In this document: positions 1 to 7,828 of the stretch, piece after piece | Layout of the letters: every line of letters starts with the position of its first letter | How positions within the stretch are numbered: position 1 is the stretch's first letter | From: Amycolatopsis acididurans | GTDB lineage: Bacteria > Actinomycetota > Actinomycetes > Mycobacteriales > Pseudonocardiaceae | Assembly (NCBI RefSeq): GCF_012328925.1 | Contig: NZ_JAAXLS010000003.1 | Coordinates: forward strand, 300,871-364,870 | DNA length: 64,000 nucleotides | Reading direction: 5' to 3' | The notes under the pieces: model-generated | What the model saw: only the letters and a program-made list of their open reading frames with translations | Database searches by the model: none | What the model was told of the DNA's origin: nothing | Position numbers and translations under genes: made by a program

Positions 1-1115
1 TCGACGGTGAGCGCGCCGACGACGCGGTCGCCGCGCCGGTACAGCGCGGTGAACCCGGCGTCCGCGGGCACCGCGGCCAGTACCTCGTCCGCGTGCGGGG
101 TACCGACGAACTGGATGCGGTGGTCGTAGGTGTCCGACCAGAAGTAGGGCACGGCAGCCAGGGGGCGCGCCGCCGCCGGGTCGAGCGCGTGCCGGGCCGC
201 GGCGGCGCCCTGCTCGGCGGCGTTCGTCCAGTGCTCCAGGCGCATCAGCTCGCCGTCGAACAGCGGATTCGGCACGTGGGCCACGTCGCCGGCGGCGTAC
301 ACACCGGGAACACCGGTCGCGAGGGTTTCGTCGCAGAGCACCCCGCGGTCGCGCTCGTGCAGCGGAACTCCGCTGCCCTCGAGCCAGCCCGTCGCAGGCG
401 TGACACCGATACCGGCGACCACCAGATCGGCGGGCAGCACCTCCCCGGTGGACAGCCGGACCCCGGTCACGGCACCACCGGCGGTCTCCAGCCCACTGAC
501 CACAGTGGACAGTCGCAGTCCGGTGCCCGCAGCCCGGTGCAGGTCCGCGCACACCGCACCGGCCTCGGGCCCGACCGAGCGGCTGAGCGGCACGTCGAGT
601 GCTTCGACGATCGTCACCGGCAGGCCGCGCTTGCGGGCCGCACTGGCGACCTCCGAGCCGATGAACCCGGCCCCGATCACCGCCGTGCGCGCACCGCGGT
701 CGAGTGCGGCACGGATGGTGGAGGCGTCTTCCGCGGTGCGCAGCGTGTGCACCCCGGCAATGCCCTCGGCCCCCGGGAAAGGCCGGGCCGTCGCGCCGGT
801 CGCGATCACGAGCGCGTCGTAGCGCACCCCCGTACCGGCGACCGAGACCTCGCGAGCGGCGGTGTCGAGGCCGTCCGCGGGGGCGCCCAGCATCAGCTCC
901 GCGCCGAGGTCGTCGCGCAGCTCCGCCTCCGTCCGGAACGGCGCCACACTGCCGGGGCCGTCCGTGGCGAGGAACGCCTTCGACAGCGGAGGCCGGTCGT
1001 AGGGCAGGTGTTCCTCGGCGCCGATCAGCACGATCCGTCCGGTGTAGCCGGTGGCGCGGGCGGATTCCACGGCGCGCAGGCCGGCCAGCGAAGCTCCGGC
1101 GATCACGAGGGTCAT
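1..1115 (-). CDS. ferredoxin/rubredoxin reductase, FAD-dependent (3' end beyond window)
   Basis: NAD(P)H-dependent flavoprotein that would pass electrons to the neighbouring ferredoxin or to the rubredoxin domain of the alkane hydroxylase. The N-terminus MTLVIAGASLAGLRA carries the GxSxxG-type FAD dinucleotide fold. A second nucleotide fold (AVIGAGFIGSEVA) lies about 145 residues in, and the C-terminal FAD motif GVYAAGDVA about 260 residues in. At least 371 codons are present, so only the last part of a roughly 400-residue protein is missing. The ATG at 1113-1115 lies just after the ferredoxin stop codon (1118-1120), indicating the last known gene of the minus-strand alk operon. Family assignment (oxygenase-coupled NAD(P)H reductase) is firm; the electron acceptor is inferred from context. 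Confidence 0.9.
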   Translation of the reverse strand, partial: MTLVIAGASLAGLRAVESARATGYTGRIVLIGAEEHLPYDRPPLSKAFLATDGPGSVAPFRTEAELRDDLGAELMLGAPADGLDTAAREVSVAGTGVRYDALVIATGATARPFPGAEGIAGVHTLRTAEDASTIRAALDRGARTAVIGAGFIGSEVASAARKRGLPVTIVEALDVPLSRSVGPEAGAVCADLHRAAGTGLRLSTVVSGLETAGGAVTGVRLSTGEVLPADLVVAGIGVTPATGWLEGSGVPLHERDRGVLCDETLATGVPGVYAAGDVAHVPNPLFDGELMRLEHWTNAAEQGAAAARHALDPAAARPLAAVPYFWSDTYDHRIQFVGTPHADEVLAAVPADAGFTALYRRGDRVVGALTV

Positions 1116-1117
1116 CG

Positions 1118-1309
1118 TCAGTCCTTCAGCTTCAGCGCCAGCACCGGGCAGGCGTCGACGGCGGCGGTGATGTCCTGCCGGTGCTGCTCGCCCGGGTGTT
1201 GTTCGAGCACCACCACGGTGCCGTCGTCGCCGACCTCGAAGAAGTCCGGCGCCATCGCCTCGCACATGCCCAGGCCGTCGCATTTGGCCCGGTCGGCTTC
1301 GATCCGCAT
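1118..1309 (-). CDS. small [3Fe-4S]/[4Fe-4S] ferredoxin
   Basis: A 63-residue soluble electron carrier. It begins MRIEADRAKCDGLGMC and ends with a CPVLALKL motif, so the visible cluster ligands are Cys-x5-Cys near residue 10 and the Cys-Pro near residue 55. This three-cysteine layout is typical of the [3Fe-4S] ferredoxins that serve actinobacterial P450s and oxygenases. Its ATG (1307-1309) overlaps the stop of the upstream alkane monooxygenase (TGA at 1309-1311), so the two are translationally coupled. It lies two bases upstream of the reductase gene. Its presence is notable because the hydroxylase already has its own rubredoxin domain, so the operon encodes two different iron-sulfur carriers. 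Confidence 0.9.
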   Translation of the reverse strand: MRIEADRAKCDGLGMCEAMAPDFFEVGDDGTVVVLEQHPGEQHRQDITAAVDACPVLALKLKD

Positions 1310-2709
1310 CACGCGCTCACCCGCCCCGGTGCGACGAAATCGATCTTCTCCCGGACCCCGCAGTCCGGGCAGCACCAGGAATCGGGGATGGCCGACCACG
1401 GTGTGCCCGCCGGGAATCCCTCGCGCGGGTCGCCGGTCTTCTCGTCGTAGACGTAGCCACAGCCGGGGCACATTCCGCCGTCGGTCGCATCGCCACGCGT
1501 GTCGGCGGCGGCGGCGACCTCCGTGCAGCCGGTGACCCCGTAGCGCGCCAGGACCTTCGCGCGTTTGCCGGGCTGGATGTTGGCCCGGCTGAGGTCGCCG
1601 TCGAAGTGGGCGAGCACGCGCGGGTCCATCACCCGGCGCCAGATCGGCGGGACCAGTGCGAGCACGATCATTCCGGCGTATCCGGTGGGCAGCACGGGCG
1701 ATTCGGCGAAGTCGCGCAGCGTCTGGTAGCGGCGGGTCGGGTTGGCGTGGTGGTCGCTGTGCCGCTGCAGGTGGTAGAGCAGCACGTTCGTGGCGATGTT
1801 GTTGGAATTCCAGCTGTGGCTGGGATCGACGCGCTCGTAGCGGCGCCGCTCGGGCGGGCCGACCCGCTGCCGCAGCATCCCGTAGTGCTCCATGTAGTTC
1901 ACGACTTCCAGCAGGGAGAACCCGATCACCGCCTGGATCAGCAGGTAGGGCAGGATGCCGACGCCGAGCCACGCGATCATCGCCGCCCACAGCACGGCCG
2001 ACATCAGCCACGCGTTGAGCACGTCGTTGCCGGGCCGGAACGGATGCCGGTCACGCCGCGCGTACCGCTTGCGCTCCAGCCGCCACGCCGATTTCAGCGA
2101 ACCGAACACCGTGCGCGGCCAGAACCGGTAGAAGCTTTCGCCGACACGGCTGCTGGCCGGATCCTCCGGAGTCGCCACGCGCACGTGATGCCCGCGGTTG
2201 TGCTCGATGTAGAAGTGGCCGTAGAAGCTTTGGGCCAGCGCGATCTTGGACAGCCACCGCTCGTGGCTCTCCTTCTTGTGCCCGAGTTCGTGGGCGGTGT
2301 TGATGCCGATGCCGCCGATGCAGCCGATCGAGACCGCGAGGCCGATCTTGTCCACGACCGCGAGCTCGCCCCGGGCGATCAGCCAGAACGCGGCCGCGAA
2401 CCCGACGTACTGGATGGGCAGGAACAGGTAGGTCACCCAGCGGTAGTAGCGGTCGTTCTCGAGCTGTTCGATCACATCGTCCGGCGGGTTGCTCCGGTCC
2501 AGACCCGCGACCAGGTCGATCAGGGGCACGATCACCAGGATCACGATCGGCCCGATCCAGAACCACACGCCCCAGCCGGTCGCCGCGTGCAGCCCGATCG
2601 CGAGGAACGCCAGCGACGGCACGACCAGGCCGATCAACCACAGGTAGCGCTTGCGGTCCGTCCAGTGCTCGGTCGAGCCGGCAGGCACCGTTGCCTTCTC
2701 GTCGCTCAT
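1309..2709 (-). CDS. alkB: alkane 1-monooxygenase AlkB fused to a C-terminal rubredoxin domain
   Basis: Integral-membrane diiron hydroxylase that oxidises terminal methyl groups of n-alkanes. Of 466 residues, about 1-400 are the hydroxylase: several membrane segments from residue 22 onward and three histidine clusters, HELGH (140-144), EHNRGHH (170-175) and RHSDHH (near 315). Residues about 410-457 form a rubredoxin with CPGC (414-417) and CPDC (447-450). AlkB and rubredoxin are more often separate; fusions are known in actinobacteria. The start at 2709 (MSDEK) is preferred over the ATG at 2721 because GGAGGGTGAG lies directly before it and would be inside the gene otherwise. A small HTH gene precedes it; ferredoxin and reductase follow. 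Confidence 0.95.
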   Translation of the reverse strand: MSDEKATVPAGSTEHWTDRKRYLWLIGLVVPSLAFLAIGLHAATGWGVWFWIGPIVILVIVPLIDLVAGLDRSNPPDDVIEQLENDRYYRWVTYLFLPIQYVGFAAAFWLIARGELAVVDKIGLAVSIGCIGGIGINTAHELGHKKESHERWLSKIALAQSFYGHFYIEHNRGHHVRVATPEDPASSRVGESFYRFWPRTVFGSLKSAWRLERKRYARRDRHPFRPGNDVLNAWLMSAVLWAAMIAWLGVGILPYLLIQAVIGFSLLEVVNYMEHYGMLRQRVGPPERRRYERVDPSHSWNSNNIATNVLLYHLQRHSDHHANPTRRYQTLRDFAESPVLPTGYAGMIVLALVPPIWRRVMDPRVLAHFDGDLSRANIQPGKRAKVLARYGVTGCTEVAAAADTRGDATDGGMCPGCGYVYDEKTGDPREGFPAGTPWSAIPDSWCCPDCGVREKIDFVAPGRVSA

Positions 2710-2725
2710 CTCACCCTCCATGACT

Positions 2726-2784
2726 GGTTTACAAAACCATAGGTGATGTCGAACGCGTTTGACAACAGGTGGTGCTTTGTAAAG
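2726..2784 (-). promoter_or_regulatory. promoter and paired palindromes upstream of alkB
   Basis: On the minus strand TTGTCA (2760-2765) and TATGGT (2736-2741) are separated by 18 bases and look like a -35/-10 pair. The palindrome GGTTTACAAAACC (2726-2738) overlaps the -10 and probable start point. A second palindrome, CTTTGTAAAG (2775-2784), lies just upstream; the cores TTTACAAA and TTTGTAAA are reverse complements. The pair is well placed to be a repressor or activator site for the alk operon, possibly for the HTH protein encoded immediately upstream. The function is inferred from layout. Confidence 0.5.
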
Positions 2785-2797
2785 TTGCGGGCTGCCC

Positions 2798-3013
2798 CTA
2801 CCCGGACCCCTCCTCTCGCAGGTCGCGGAGCTGTCGTTTGAGGTTGTCGACGTCCCAGCGCGCCTGCCCGCCCGGGGTGATCAACGCGGGCGCGACGAGC
2901 CCTCGCTGCCACCAGCGCACGAGGGTGCCCCGGTGGACCCCGATCCGCTGCGCGGCGGTACCGGTCGGCACGAGTTCCTCGTTTTCGCTCACAACATCAA
3001 CAATTACATACAA
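2798..3013 (-). CDS. small MerR/BldC-like HTH regulator
   Basis: A 71-residue DNA-binding protein with one winged helix-turn-helix. The core GTAAQRIGVHRGTLVRWWQR followed by GGQARWDVDNLKRQL matches the helix-turn-helix and wing of the BldC/excisionase branch of MerR-type folds, with no effector domain. It ends 77 bases before alkB (counting to its first ATG) on the same strand, so it is the likely local regulator of alkane oxidation. The start is uncertain: ATG at 3013 has no clear ribosome site, and a GTG at about 2992 (VSENEELVP) would also keep the whole HTH. Function is inferred from the fold and position. Confidence 0.7.
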   Translation of the reverse strand: MYVIVDVVSENEELVPTGTAAQRIGVHRGTLVRWWQRGLVAPALITPGGQARWDVDNLKRQLRDLREEGSG

Positions 3014-3356
3014 ATGCTCGCGTTAATGCCGCCGTGGCGACGCTTGCGACGAATGTCGCCGAATGCACCCCGAAGGGTTAGGCTAAGTGGAGCAAGGGCG
3101 CGACGCGTGATTTCTTTCCGTTTCCGTTCGCATTCCCCGCGTACCCGACCGGTGTTCCAACTCGCGAGTAGGCAACGAGATTCCCTTGCGGTTGAGCGGG
3201 ATTTCCGCGTTCACGAGCCGTCCGAAGCGTTAATAGATCTTGACCTTGCACGGCAATCTTGAATTTTGTTTTCTGCACTCGTGACGTTTTCACTATTTGC
3301 AACGCGGGTAGCTCGTGTGGGCCGAACCCGTCGATCGCCGCATCAGGAGGACAGGA
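3014..3356. other. intergenic region between the alk and gvp operons
   Basis: A 343-base divergent intergenic region, visibly more AT-rich than the surrounding genes. It contains an inverted repeat GGCGAC-N13-GTCGCC (3036-3060), a nine-base palindrome TTAGGCTAA (3078-3086) and GTGACGTTTTCAC (3281-3293, arms GTGA/TCAC). A strong AGGAGG ribosome site (3345-3350) serves the first gvp gene. No open reading frame with convincing codon use was seen; a 74-codon minus-strand ORF at 3078-3302 lacks GC-rich third positions. Confidence 0.6.
3073..3091. promoter_or_regulatory. weak match to an IdeR/DmdR iron box
   Basis: The stretch AAGGGTTAGGCTAAGTGG contains GGTTAGGCTAA, identical to the central 11 bases of the known 19-base actinobacterial iron box, but both flanks mismatch (about 12 of 19 overall). 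It lies in the divergent region between the alk regulator and the gas vesicle operon. It may be chance. Confidence 0.2.
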
Positions 3357-4046
3357 ATGAAGACAGGAGCAAGACTGGCACTGGGAGTCGGTGCCGGTTA
3401 CCTACTGGGGCGTACGAAAAAGATGAGGCTCGCACTGATGATCGCGGCGGCGGGGGCGACCGGGCGGGCGGGCACCTCACCACAGGCGTTGCTGCGCAAC
3501 GGTTTGAAGCAGCTCGGTGCGTCGGCGGAGCTGGGCAAGCTCACCGACATCGCACGCGACGAGCTGCTGGGTGCCGCGAAGGCGGCGGCCGTGACGGCGG
3601 CGAGCAGCAGGATCAACTCCCTCAGCGACCGCCTGCAGGAGAGCAAGGACGGCAAGCAATCCTCCGGCGGCGCCGAGCACCACGGCGAAGACGAGACCGA
3701 ACAGGACCGCGAGGGCGAAGAGGCCAAGCCTGCCCACGACGAGGACACCGAATCGGCCCAGACCGAAGATGCCGAGTCGGCCGAGGACGAAGACGCCGGC
3801 TCGGCCGAAGAGGACACCGGATCGACCGAGGACGAGGACACCGGCTCGGCCGAAGACGGCGAAACGCGGCGTCCGGCCCGCCGGCGCGCGACCGGCCGGT
3901 CCAGTGGCGACGAGGAAGAGTCCGAACGTCCGGTCCGCAGGCGAGCCACGAGCCGGCGTGAGTCCGGTTCGTCCGAGAGCGCGGAGTCCGGCCGGCGGAC
4001 GCGTAGCACGTCCCGCCGCGCGCCGGTGCGCCGCGCCGGGAGGTGA
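3357..4046 (+). CDS. gvpY: gas vesicle cluster protein, GvpY-like, with charged tail
   Basis: First gene of the gas vesicle operon. Of 229 residues, the first ~90 contain the GAGYLLGRTKK segment and two short hydrophobic helices, as in the GvpY-type proteins of Streptomyces gvp clusters. Residues ~100-170 are a low-complexity acidic tract built on repeats such as EDEDTGSAE. The last ~60 residues are arginine-rich (PVRRRATSRR), giving a strongly bipolar tail. The ATG at 3357 follows AGGAGG with ideal spacing, which excludes the upstream in-frame start. Its exact role is unknown; proteins of this kind are consistently found with gvp genes. The charged tail could bind the vesicle surface or nucleic acid, which is speculation. 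Confidence 0.7.
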   Translation: MKTGARLALGVGAGYLLGRTKKMRLALMIAAAGATGRAGTSPQALLRNGLKQLGASAELGKLTDIARDELLGAAKAAAVTAASSRINSLSDRLQESKDGKQSSGGAEHHGEDETEQDREGEEAKPAHDEDTESAQTEDAESAEDEDAGSAEEDTGSTEDEDTGSAEDGETRRPARRRATGRSSGDEEESERPVRRRATSRRESGSSESAESGRRTRSTSRRAPVRRAGR

Positions 4047-4051
4047 ACACC

Positions 4052-4987
4052 ATGGTCACCGACCAGCTGAAGAAGACCACCGGCAAGGCATCCGAGGCCA
4101 CGTCGGCCGTCACCGAAGGCGTCACCGGGACCGCGTCGAAGGCGACCGGGGCCGTCGGCGGTGAACTGACCGGCGCACTGCAGAACCTGGCGCAGACCGT
4201 CGGAGCGCGGGCCACCGATTCACTCGCGAAGCGGATCAGCTCGGCGTCGGGCCGCCTGAACGACTACGCCGGCGGTAACGGCGCCGGCCTGCTCGAAGCG
4301 TTCACCGGCGGCAAGCCCAGCGTGAAGGGCAAGGCCGCCATGGGCGCCCTCAAGGGCGGCCTGTCCGGCGTCATGGACAAGGTCAAGAACGCACTGCCCG
4401 GCGGCGGTGGAGGTGGCAAGGGCGACAAGATCAAGGTCACCAACATCGTCGAGGAAATCGACATCGGCGCCCCCGTCGACCTCGTCTACGACCAGTGGAC
4501 GCGCTTCACCGACTTCCCGCGCTTCATGAAGAAGGTCGAGAACGTCGAGCAGGTCAGCGACGAGAAACTCGAATGGAAAGCGCAGGTGTTCTGGTCGCAC
4601 CGGTCCTGGGAGTCGACCATCCTCGACCAGGTTCCCGGCGAGCGGATCGTGTGGCGTTCCGAGGGCGAGAAGGGGCACGTCAACGGCGCGGTCACCTTCC
4701 ACGAACTGACGCCCGACCTGACCAGGGTCGTGCTCGTGCTCGAGTACCACCCGCAGGGGCTGTTCGAGCGCACCGGCAACATCTGGCGCGCGCAGGGCCG
4801 CCGCGTCCGCTTGGAACTCAAGCATTTCCGCCGCCACGTCATGACCGACGTGCTGCTGCACCCCGACGACCTCGAAGGCTGGCGTGGCGAGATCCGCGAC
4901 GGCGAGGTCGTCGACAGCGAGAACGACAACGAGAACGAGGAAGAACCCGAGCCTTCCGATGACCATGCCACCGCTGGCAGAGAGTGA
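4052..4987 (+). CDS. gvpZ: SRPBCC (START-like) gas vesicle cluster protein, GvpZ-like
   Basis: A 311-residue protein whose C-terminal half (about 130-270) is an SRPBCC/polyketide-cyclase-like domain: [22 protein letters not shown], then [12 protein letters not shown] and the [10 protein letters not shown] strand region. The N-terminal 130 residues are rich in Ala, Gly, Ser and Thr with a GGGGGG linker. The last 40 residues are acidic ([14 protein letters not shown]). Homologous genes sit in Streptomyces gvp clusters next to gvpY, as here. The start ATG 4052 lies eight bases after GGGAGG; the GTG at 4043 would start inside the ribosome site. Molecular role in vesicle formation is not known. 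Confidence 0.75.
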   Translation: MVTDQLKKTTGKASEATSAVTEGVTGTASKATGAVGGELTGALQNLAQTVGARATDSLAKRISSASGRLNDYAGGNGAGLLEAFTGGKPSVKGKAAMGALKGGLSGVMDKVKNALPGGGGGGKGDKIKVTNIVEEIDIGAPVDLVYDQWTRFTDFPRFMKKVENVEQVSDEKLEWKAQVFWSHRSWESTILDQVPGERIVWRSEGEKGHVNGAVTFHELTPDLTRVVLVLEYHPQGLFERTGNIWRAQGRRVRLELKHFRRHVMTDVLLHPDDLEGWRGEIRDGEVVDSENDNENEEEPEPSDDHATAGRE

Positions 4988-4998
4988 GGAAACACGCG

Positions 4999-5376
4999 AT
5001 GACGACAGCCGTGCAGCCGTCCGGCGGCGGAGGCGGACTCGGTCCGAGTTCGAGCAGCCTCGCGGACGTGATCGACACGATCCTCGACAAGGGACTCGTG
5101 ATCGACGCCTACGTCCGCGTCTCGCTCGTCGGGATCGAGCTGCTGACCATTGACGCCCGCGTGGTCGTGGCCAGCGTCGACACCTACCTCCGGTTCGCCG
5201 AGGCGGTGAACCGGCTCGACATCTCGGACACCGAGCAGAAGGGACTGCCCGATTTGCTCGAGGACGTGAACCGGGGCGGCGCCAAGTCGAAGACCGCCGG
5301 TGCGCTCGAGGCCGCGGGCGACAAGCTGCGCGACATCCTCGGCGAGAACGAGCACGAACGGAAAGGCAGCCGCTGA
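4999..5376 (+). CDS. gvpA: gas vesicle structural protein GvpA
   Basis: Main ribbed-shell protein of gas vesicles. Residues ~15-75 hold the highly conserved GvpA core: [20 protein letters not shown], then [23 protein letters not shown] and [10 protein letters not shown]. The protein is 125 residues, longer than the ~70-residue cyanobacterial form; the extra C-terminal ~50 residues (ending [11 protein letters not shown]) are charged and typical of actinobacterial GvpA. ATG 4999 is used rather than the GTG at 4984, which would overlap the gvpZ stop and put the GAGTGAGG ribosome site inside the gene. The next gene, gvpF, begins one base after the stop. Confidence 0.93.
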   Translation: MTTAVQPSGGGGGLGPSSSSLADVIDTILDKGLVIDAYVRVSLVGIELLTIDARVVVASVDTYLRFAEAVNRLDISDTEQKGLPDLLEDVNRGGAKSKTAGALEAAGDKLRDILGENEHERKGSR

Positions 5377-5377
5377 G

Positions 5378-6142
5378 ATGGCCACCGAGACCGAAACCGC
5401 CGTCTACATATACGGAATCGTGCCCGCCGACGTCGAGACCGATCCGGACGCCCAGGGTATCGGCGACCCACCGGCCCAGGTGCGGACCGTGCGCTGCGAC
5501 GGAATCGCCGCACTGGTGAGCGAGATTCCCCGCGACCAGCCACTGGGCAGGCCCGAGGATCTCACCGCGCACGCGGCACTGCTCGACGCGGCCGCCGCGG
5601 AAACCCCGGTGCTGCCACTGCGTTTCGGCGCGGTCGTCACCACCGAGGAAGCCGTCGAGGAGGAATTGCTGCGTGCACACCAGGACGACTTCACCGCCGC
5701 GTTGAACGAGTTGGAGGGCAGAGCCGAGTACGTCGTCAAGGCCCGCTACGTCGAGGAAACCGTGCTCCGGGAGATCCTCGACGAGAACGAATCGCTGGCC
5801 CAGCTGCGAGAGACGATCCGCGGCAAGCCCGAGGACGCCACCCGCAACGAACGGATGGCGCTGGGCGAGCAGATCAACAACGCCATCGCCGCCAAGCGGG
5901 AGGCCGATACCCAGCGCGTGGCCGACGCGCTCGCGCCGCTCGAGGTCCAGATCGCGCCCCGCCAGCCGACACACGAGGAAGACGCGGTGCACCTCGCGTG
6001 CCTGGCCGAGACCGCGAAACACGACGATCTCGAGGGCGCCGTCGGAAAGCTGGCCAAGGAGTGGGAGGGCCGGGCCACCGTCCGCCTGCTGGGCCCGCTC
6101 GCGGCCTACGACTTCGTGCTCACCGAGCAGCCCGGGGAGTAG
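5378..6142 (+). CDS. gvpF: gas vesicle protein GvpF (GvpF/GvpL family)
   Basis: A 254-residue accessory protein that in other systems contacts GvpA and helps start shell assembly. It opens with TAVYIYGIVPADVE and contains VLPLRFGAVV and the closing LLGPLAAYDFV block, all hallmarks of the GvpF/GvpL family. A central helical region (RETIRGKPEDATRNERMALG) links the two folded halves. A second, divergent family member (gvpL) lies downstream at 7067. The ATG directly follows the gvpA stop with one base between, indicating coupled translation. Confidence 0.92.
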   Translation: MATETETAVYIYGIVPADVETDPDAQGIGDPPAQVRTVRCDGIAALVSEIPRDQPLGRPEDLTAHAALLDAAAAETPVLPLRFGAVVTTEEAVEEELLRAHQDDFTAALNELEGRAEYVVKARYVEETVLREILDENESLAQLRETIRGKPEDATRNERMALGEQINNAIAAKREADTQRVADALAPLEVQIAPRQPTHEEDAVHLACLAETAKHDDLEGAVGKLAKEWEGRATVRLLGPLAAYDFVLTEQPGE

Positions 6143-6145
6143 GCG

Positions 6146-6391
6146 ATGGGAGTGCTGTCGACGATCTTCGGCCTGCCGCTGGCACCGGTGCGTGGCGTGA
6201 TCGCCCTGGGCGAGCTGCTGCGCCGCCGCGTGGACGAGGAAACGGCCAGCCCCGCGTCGGTGCGGCGCGAACTGGAGGCGGCCGAGCAAGCGAGGGCCGC
6301 GGGCGAGATCTCCCCGGAGCAGGAGGCCGAGGCCCAGCAGCAGGTGCTGGACCGGCTGAACGTGACGAACGAGCAGGAGAAGGAAGGGTGA
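6146..6391 (+). CDS. gvpG: gas vesicle protein GvpG
   Basis: An 81-residue helical accessory protein. The N-terminus MGVLSTIFGLPLAPVRGVI followed by a helix and an acidic coiled-coil-like C-terminus (EQEAEAQQQVLDRLNV) matches GvpG. It starts three bases after gvpF and its TGA at 6389-6391 abuts the gvpO start. Family membership is clear; the role in assembly (a minor or chaperone-like component) is known only in outline. Confidence 0.9.
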   Translation: MGVLSTIFGLPLAPVRGVIALGELLRRRVDEETASPASVRRELEAAEQARAAGEISPEQEAEAQQQVLDRLNVTNEQEKEG

Positions 6392-6397
6392 TGTCCG

Positions 6398-6733
6398 GTG
6401 GTGGCCGCGAATTCCCGTGACGACACCGACCGGCCTGGGCGCAGGCGTTCCGCCGAGGACGAGACCCTCTCCGCCCGAGAGATCGCGGCGAAGGCGCTCG
6501 GCCACGTCGGCGAGCTGATCACGAGCACACCTGTCGGCGTCGTGTCGGTGGAACCCGTCGAGGACGGCTGGCTGGTCGAGGTCGAGGTGCTCGAAGAGCG
6601 GCGGATCCCGTCATCGTCGGATCTGCTCGCGCTGTACGAGGTCGAACTGGACTTCGACGGCGGCCTGCTCGCCTACCGCCGCACGAACAGGTACCCGCGC
6701 GGGCGGGCCGGCACCGGGAACGGAGCGAGCTGA
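6398..6733 (+). CDS. gvpO: gas vesicle protein GvpO
   Basis: A 111-residue GvpO-family protein, essential for vesicle formation in other organisms. After a disordered basic start (RDDTDRPGRRRSAEDE) comes the conserved SAREIAAKALGHVGEL helix, then VEPVEDGWLVEVEVLE and a C-terminal YRRTNRYPRG motif. GTG is used as start; two in-frame GTGs (6398 and 6401) are possible after AAGGAAGGG. An ATG seven bases upstream (6391) opens a different, very short frame. The stop TGA overlaps the ATG of gvpJ at 6733 by one base. Confidence 0.9.
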   Translation: MVAANSRDDTDRPGRRRSAEDETLSAREIAAKALGHVGELITSTPVGVVSVEPVEDGWLVEVEVLEERRIPSSSDLLALYEVELDFDGGLLAYRRTNRYPRGRAGTGNGAS

Positions 6734-7074
6734 TGGTCGCCGAGCAACCCGTCAGCGCGGTCTCCCAGACCGGTCTCGGCGCGAGCGGCAACCACCAGCC
6801 CGCCAACCTCGGCGACATTCTCGAACGGGTGCTGGACAAGGGCTTGGTGATCGCCGGCGACATCCAGGTCAACCTGCTCGACATCGAGCTGCTGACGATC
6901 AAGCTGCGGCTCGTGATCGCCTCGCTGGAGACGGCGCGGGAGGTCGGGATCAATTGGTGGGAAAGCGATCCGTGGCTGACCGGCGACAGCAAGCAGCTGC
7001 GCGCGGACAACGAACGGCTGCGTGAGCGCGTCGCCGAACTCGAAGCCGGGCGGGAGGACGGCCAGGGTGAGTGA
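6733..7074 (+). CDS. gvpJ: gas vesicle protein GvpJ (GvpA-like minor shell protein)
   Basis: A 113-residue GvpA paralogue. The core ILERVLDKGLVIAGDIQVNL, then LDIELLTIKLRLVIASLETAREVGINWW follows the GvpJ pattern: hydrophilic changes relative to GvpA and the WW after the core. The C-terminus is a charged coiled coil (ADNERLRERVAELEAG). GvpJ-type proteins are thought to form the tips or help nucleate the shell. It begins on the last base of the gvpO stop and overlaps the gvpL start by eight bases. Confidence 0.9.
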   Translation: MVAEQPVSAVSQTGLGASGNHQPANLGDILERVLDKGLVIAGDIQVNLLDIELLTIKLRLVIASLETAREVGINWWESDPWLTGDSKQLRADNERLRERVAELEAGREDGQGE

Positions 7075-7828
7075 GGATCGCGGAATCTGGCTCTACACGG
7101 TGACCGGCCGCCCCGTGTCCACGCCTCCGCACGGAGTTTCCGGCGAGATGCCGCGGCTGGTCGAAGCGGCCGGGCTGGTCGCCGTGGTCGGGGACGTACC
7201 GCTGGACGGCTTCGGAGAAGACGCGTTGTACCGCAACCTCGAAGACCTGGACTGGCTCTCCGGGGTGGCCAGGGCGCACGACGCCGTGATCGCCACCGTG
7301 GCGGCCGACGGGCCGGTCGTGCCGATCCGGCTGGCCACGGTGTACCGCGACGACGACCGGGTACGGGCGATGCTGGAGCAGCGCGCGGCCGACTTCCACC
7401 GGGCGCTCCGGCGCGTCACGGGGCGGACCGAATGGGGCGTCAAGATGTTCGCCGTCCCGCGGCCCGAACCGGACCCCGCCGAGGCGGGCTCGTCCCGGCG
7501 CGGGGCCGGGACGGCGTATCTGGCCCGCCGGCGCGCCGCGCTGGCCTGGCGGGAAGAGCACGAGCAGCACATGGCCGAACAGGCGGACCGGGTCCACTTA
7601 GGACTAGCAACGCTCGCCGCGGCTACCCGCGCGCATCCACTGCAGAACCGGGCGCTCGCGGGTGAGCACGCACGGATGGTCCGCAATCTCGCGTACCTCG
7701 TCGACGACAAGCTCAAGCAGGTGTTCACCGAAGCGGTCACCGCGTGTGAGGAGAGCAACGACGCGATCCATATCCAGCTGACCGGCCCCTGGCCGCCCTA
7801 CTCCTTCGCCGCCTTGGAGGACCAATGA
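7067..7828 (+). CDS. gvpL: gas vesicle protein GvpL (GvpF/GvpL family)
   Basis: Second GvpF/GvpL family member in the operon, 253 residues. It starts RGIWLYTVTGRPV, has VPIRLATVYRDDDRVRAML and ends with LTGPWPPYSFAALED, the same block order as gvpF with low identity. The start is the GTG at 7067 inside the end of gvpJ; GGGAGG lies nine bases before it. Upstream ATG or GTG choices would lengthen it into gvpJ without homologous sequence. Likely an interaction hub in shell assembly, by analogy with characterised GvpL proteins. Confidence 0.9.
   Translation: MSEDRGIWLYTVTGRPVSTPPHGVSGEMPRLVEAAGLVAVVGDVPLDGFGEDALYRNLEDLDWLSGVARAHDAVIATVAADGPVVPIRLATVYRDDDRVRAMLEQRAADFHRALRRVTGRTEWGVKMFAVPRPEPDPAEAGSSRRGAGTAYLARRRAALAWREEHEQHMAEQADRVHLGLATLAAATRAHPLQNRALAGEHARMVRNLAYLVDDKLKQVFTEAVTACEESNDAIHIQLTGPWPPYSFAALEDQ

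Noticed and set aside
3078..3302. 74-codon minus-strand ORF
   Set aside because: Third codon positions are not GC-rich, there is no ribosome site and no recognisable motif; treated as intergenic.
4220..6505. 761-codon open frame on the minus strand
   Set aside because: Antisense across gvpZ, gvpA, gvpF and gvpG, which are certain genes.
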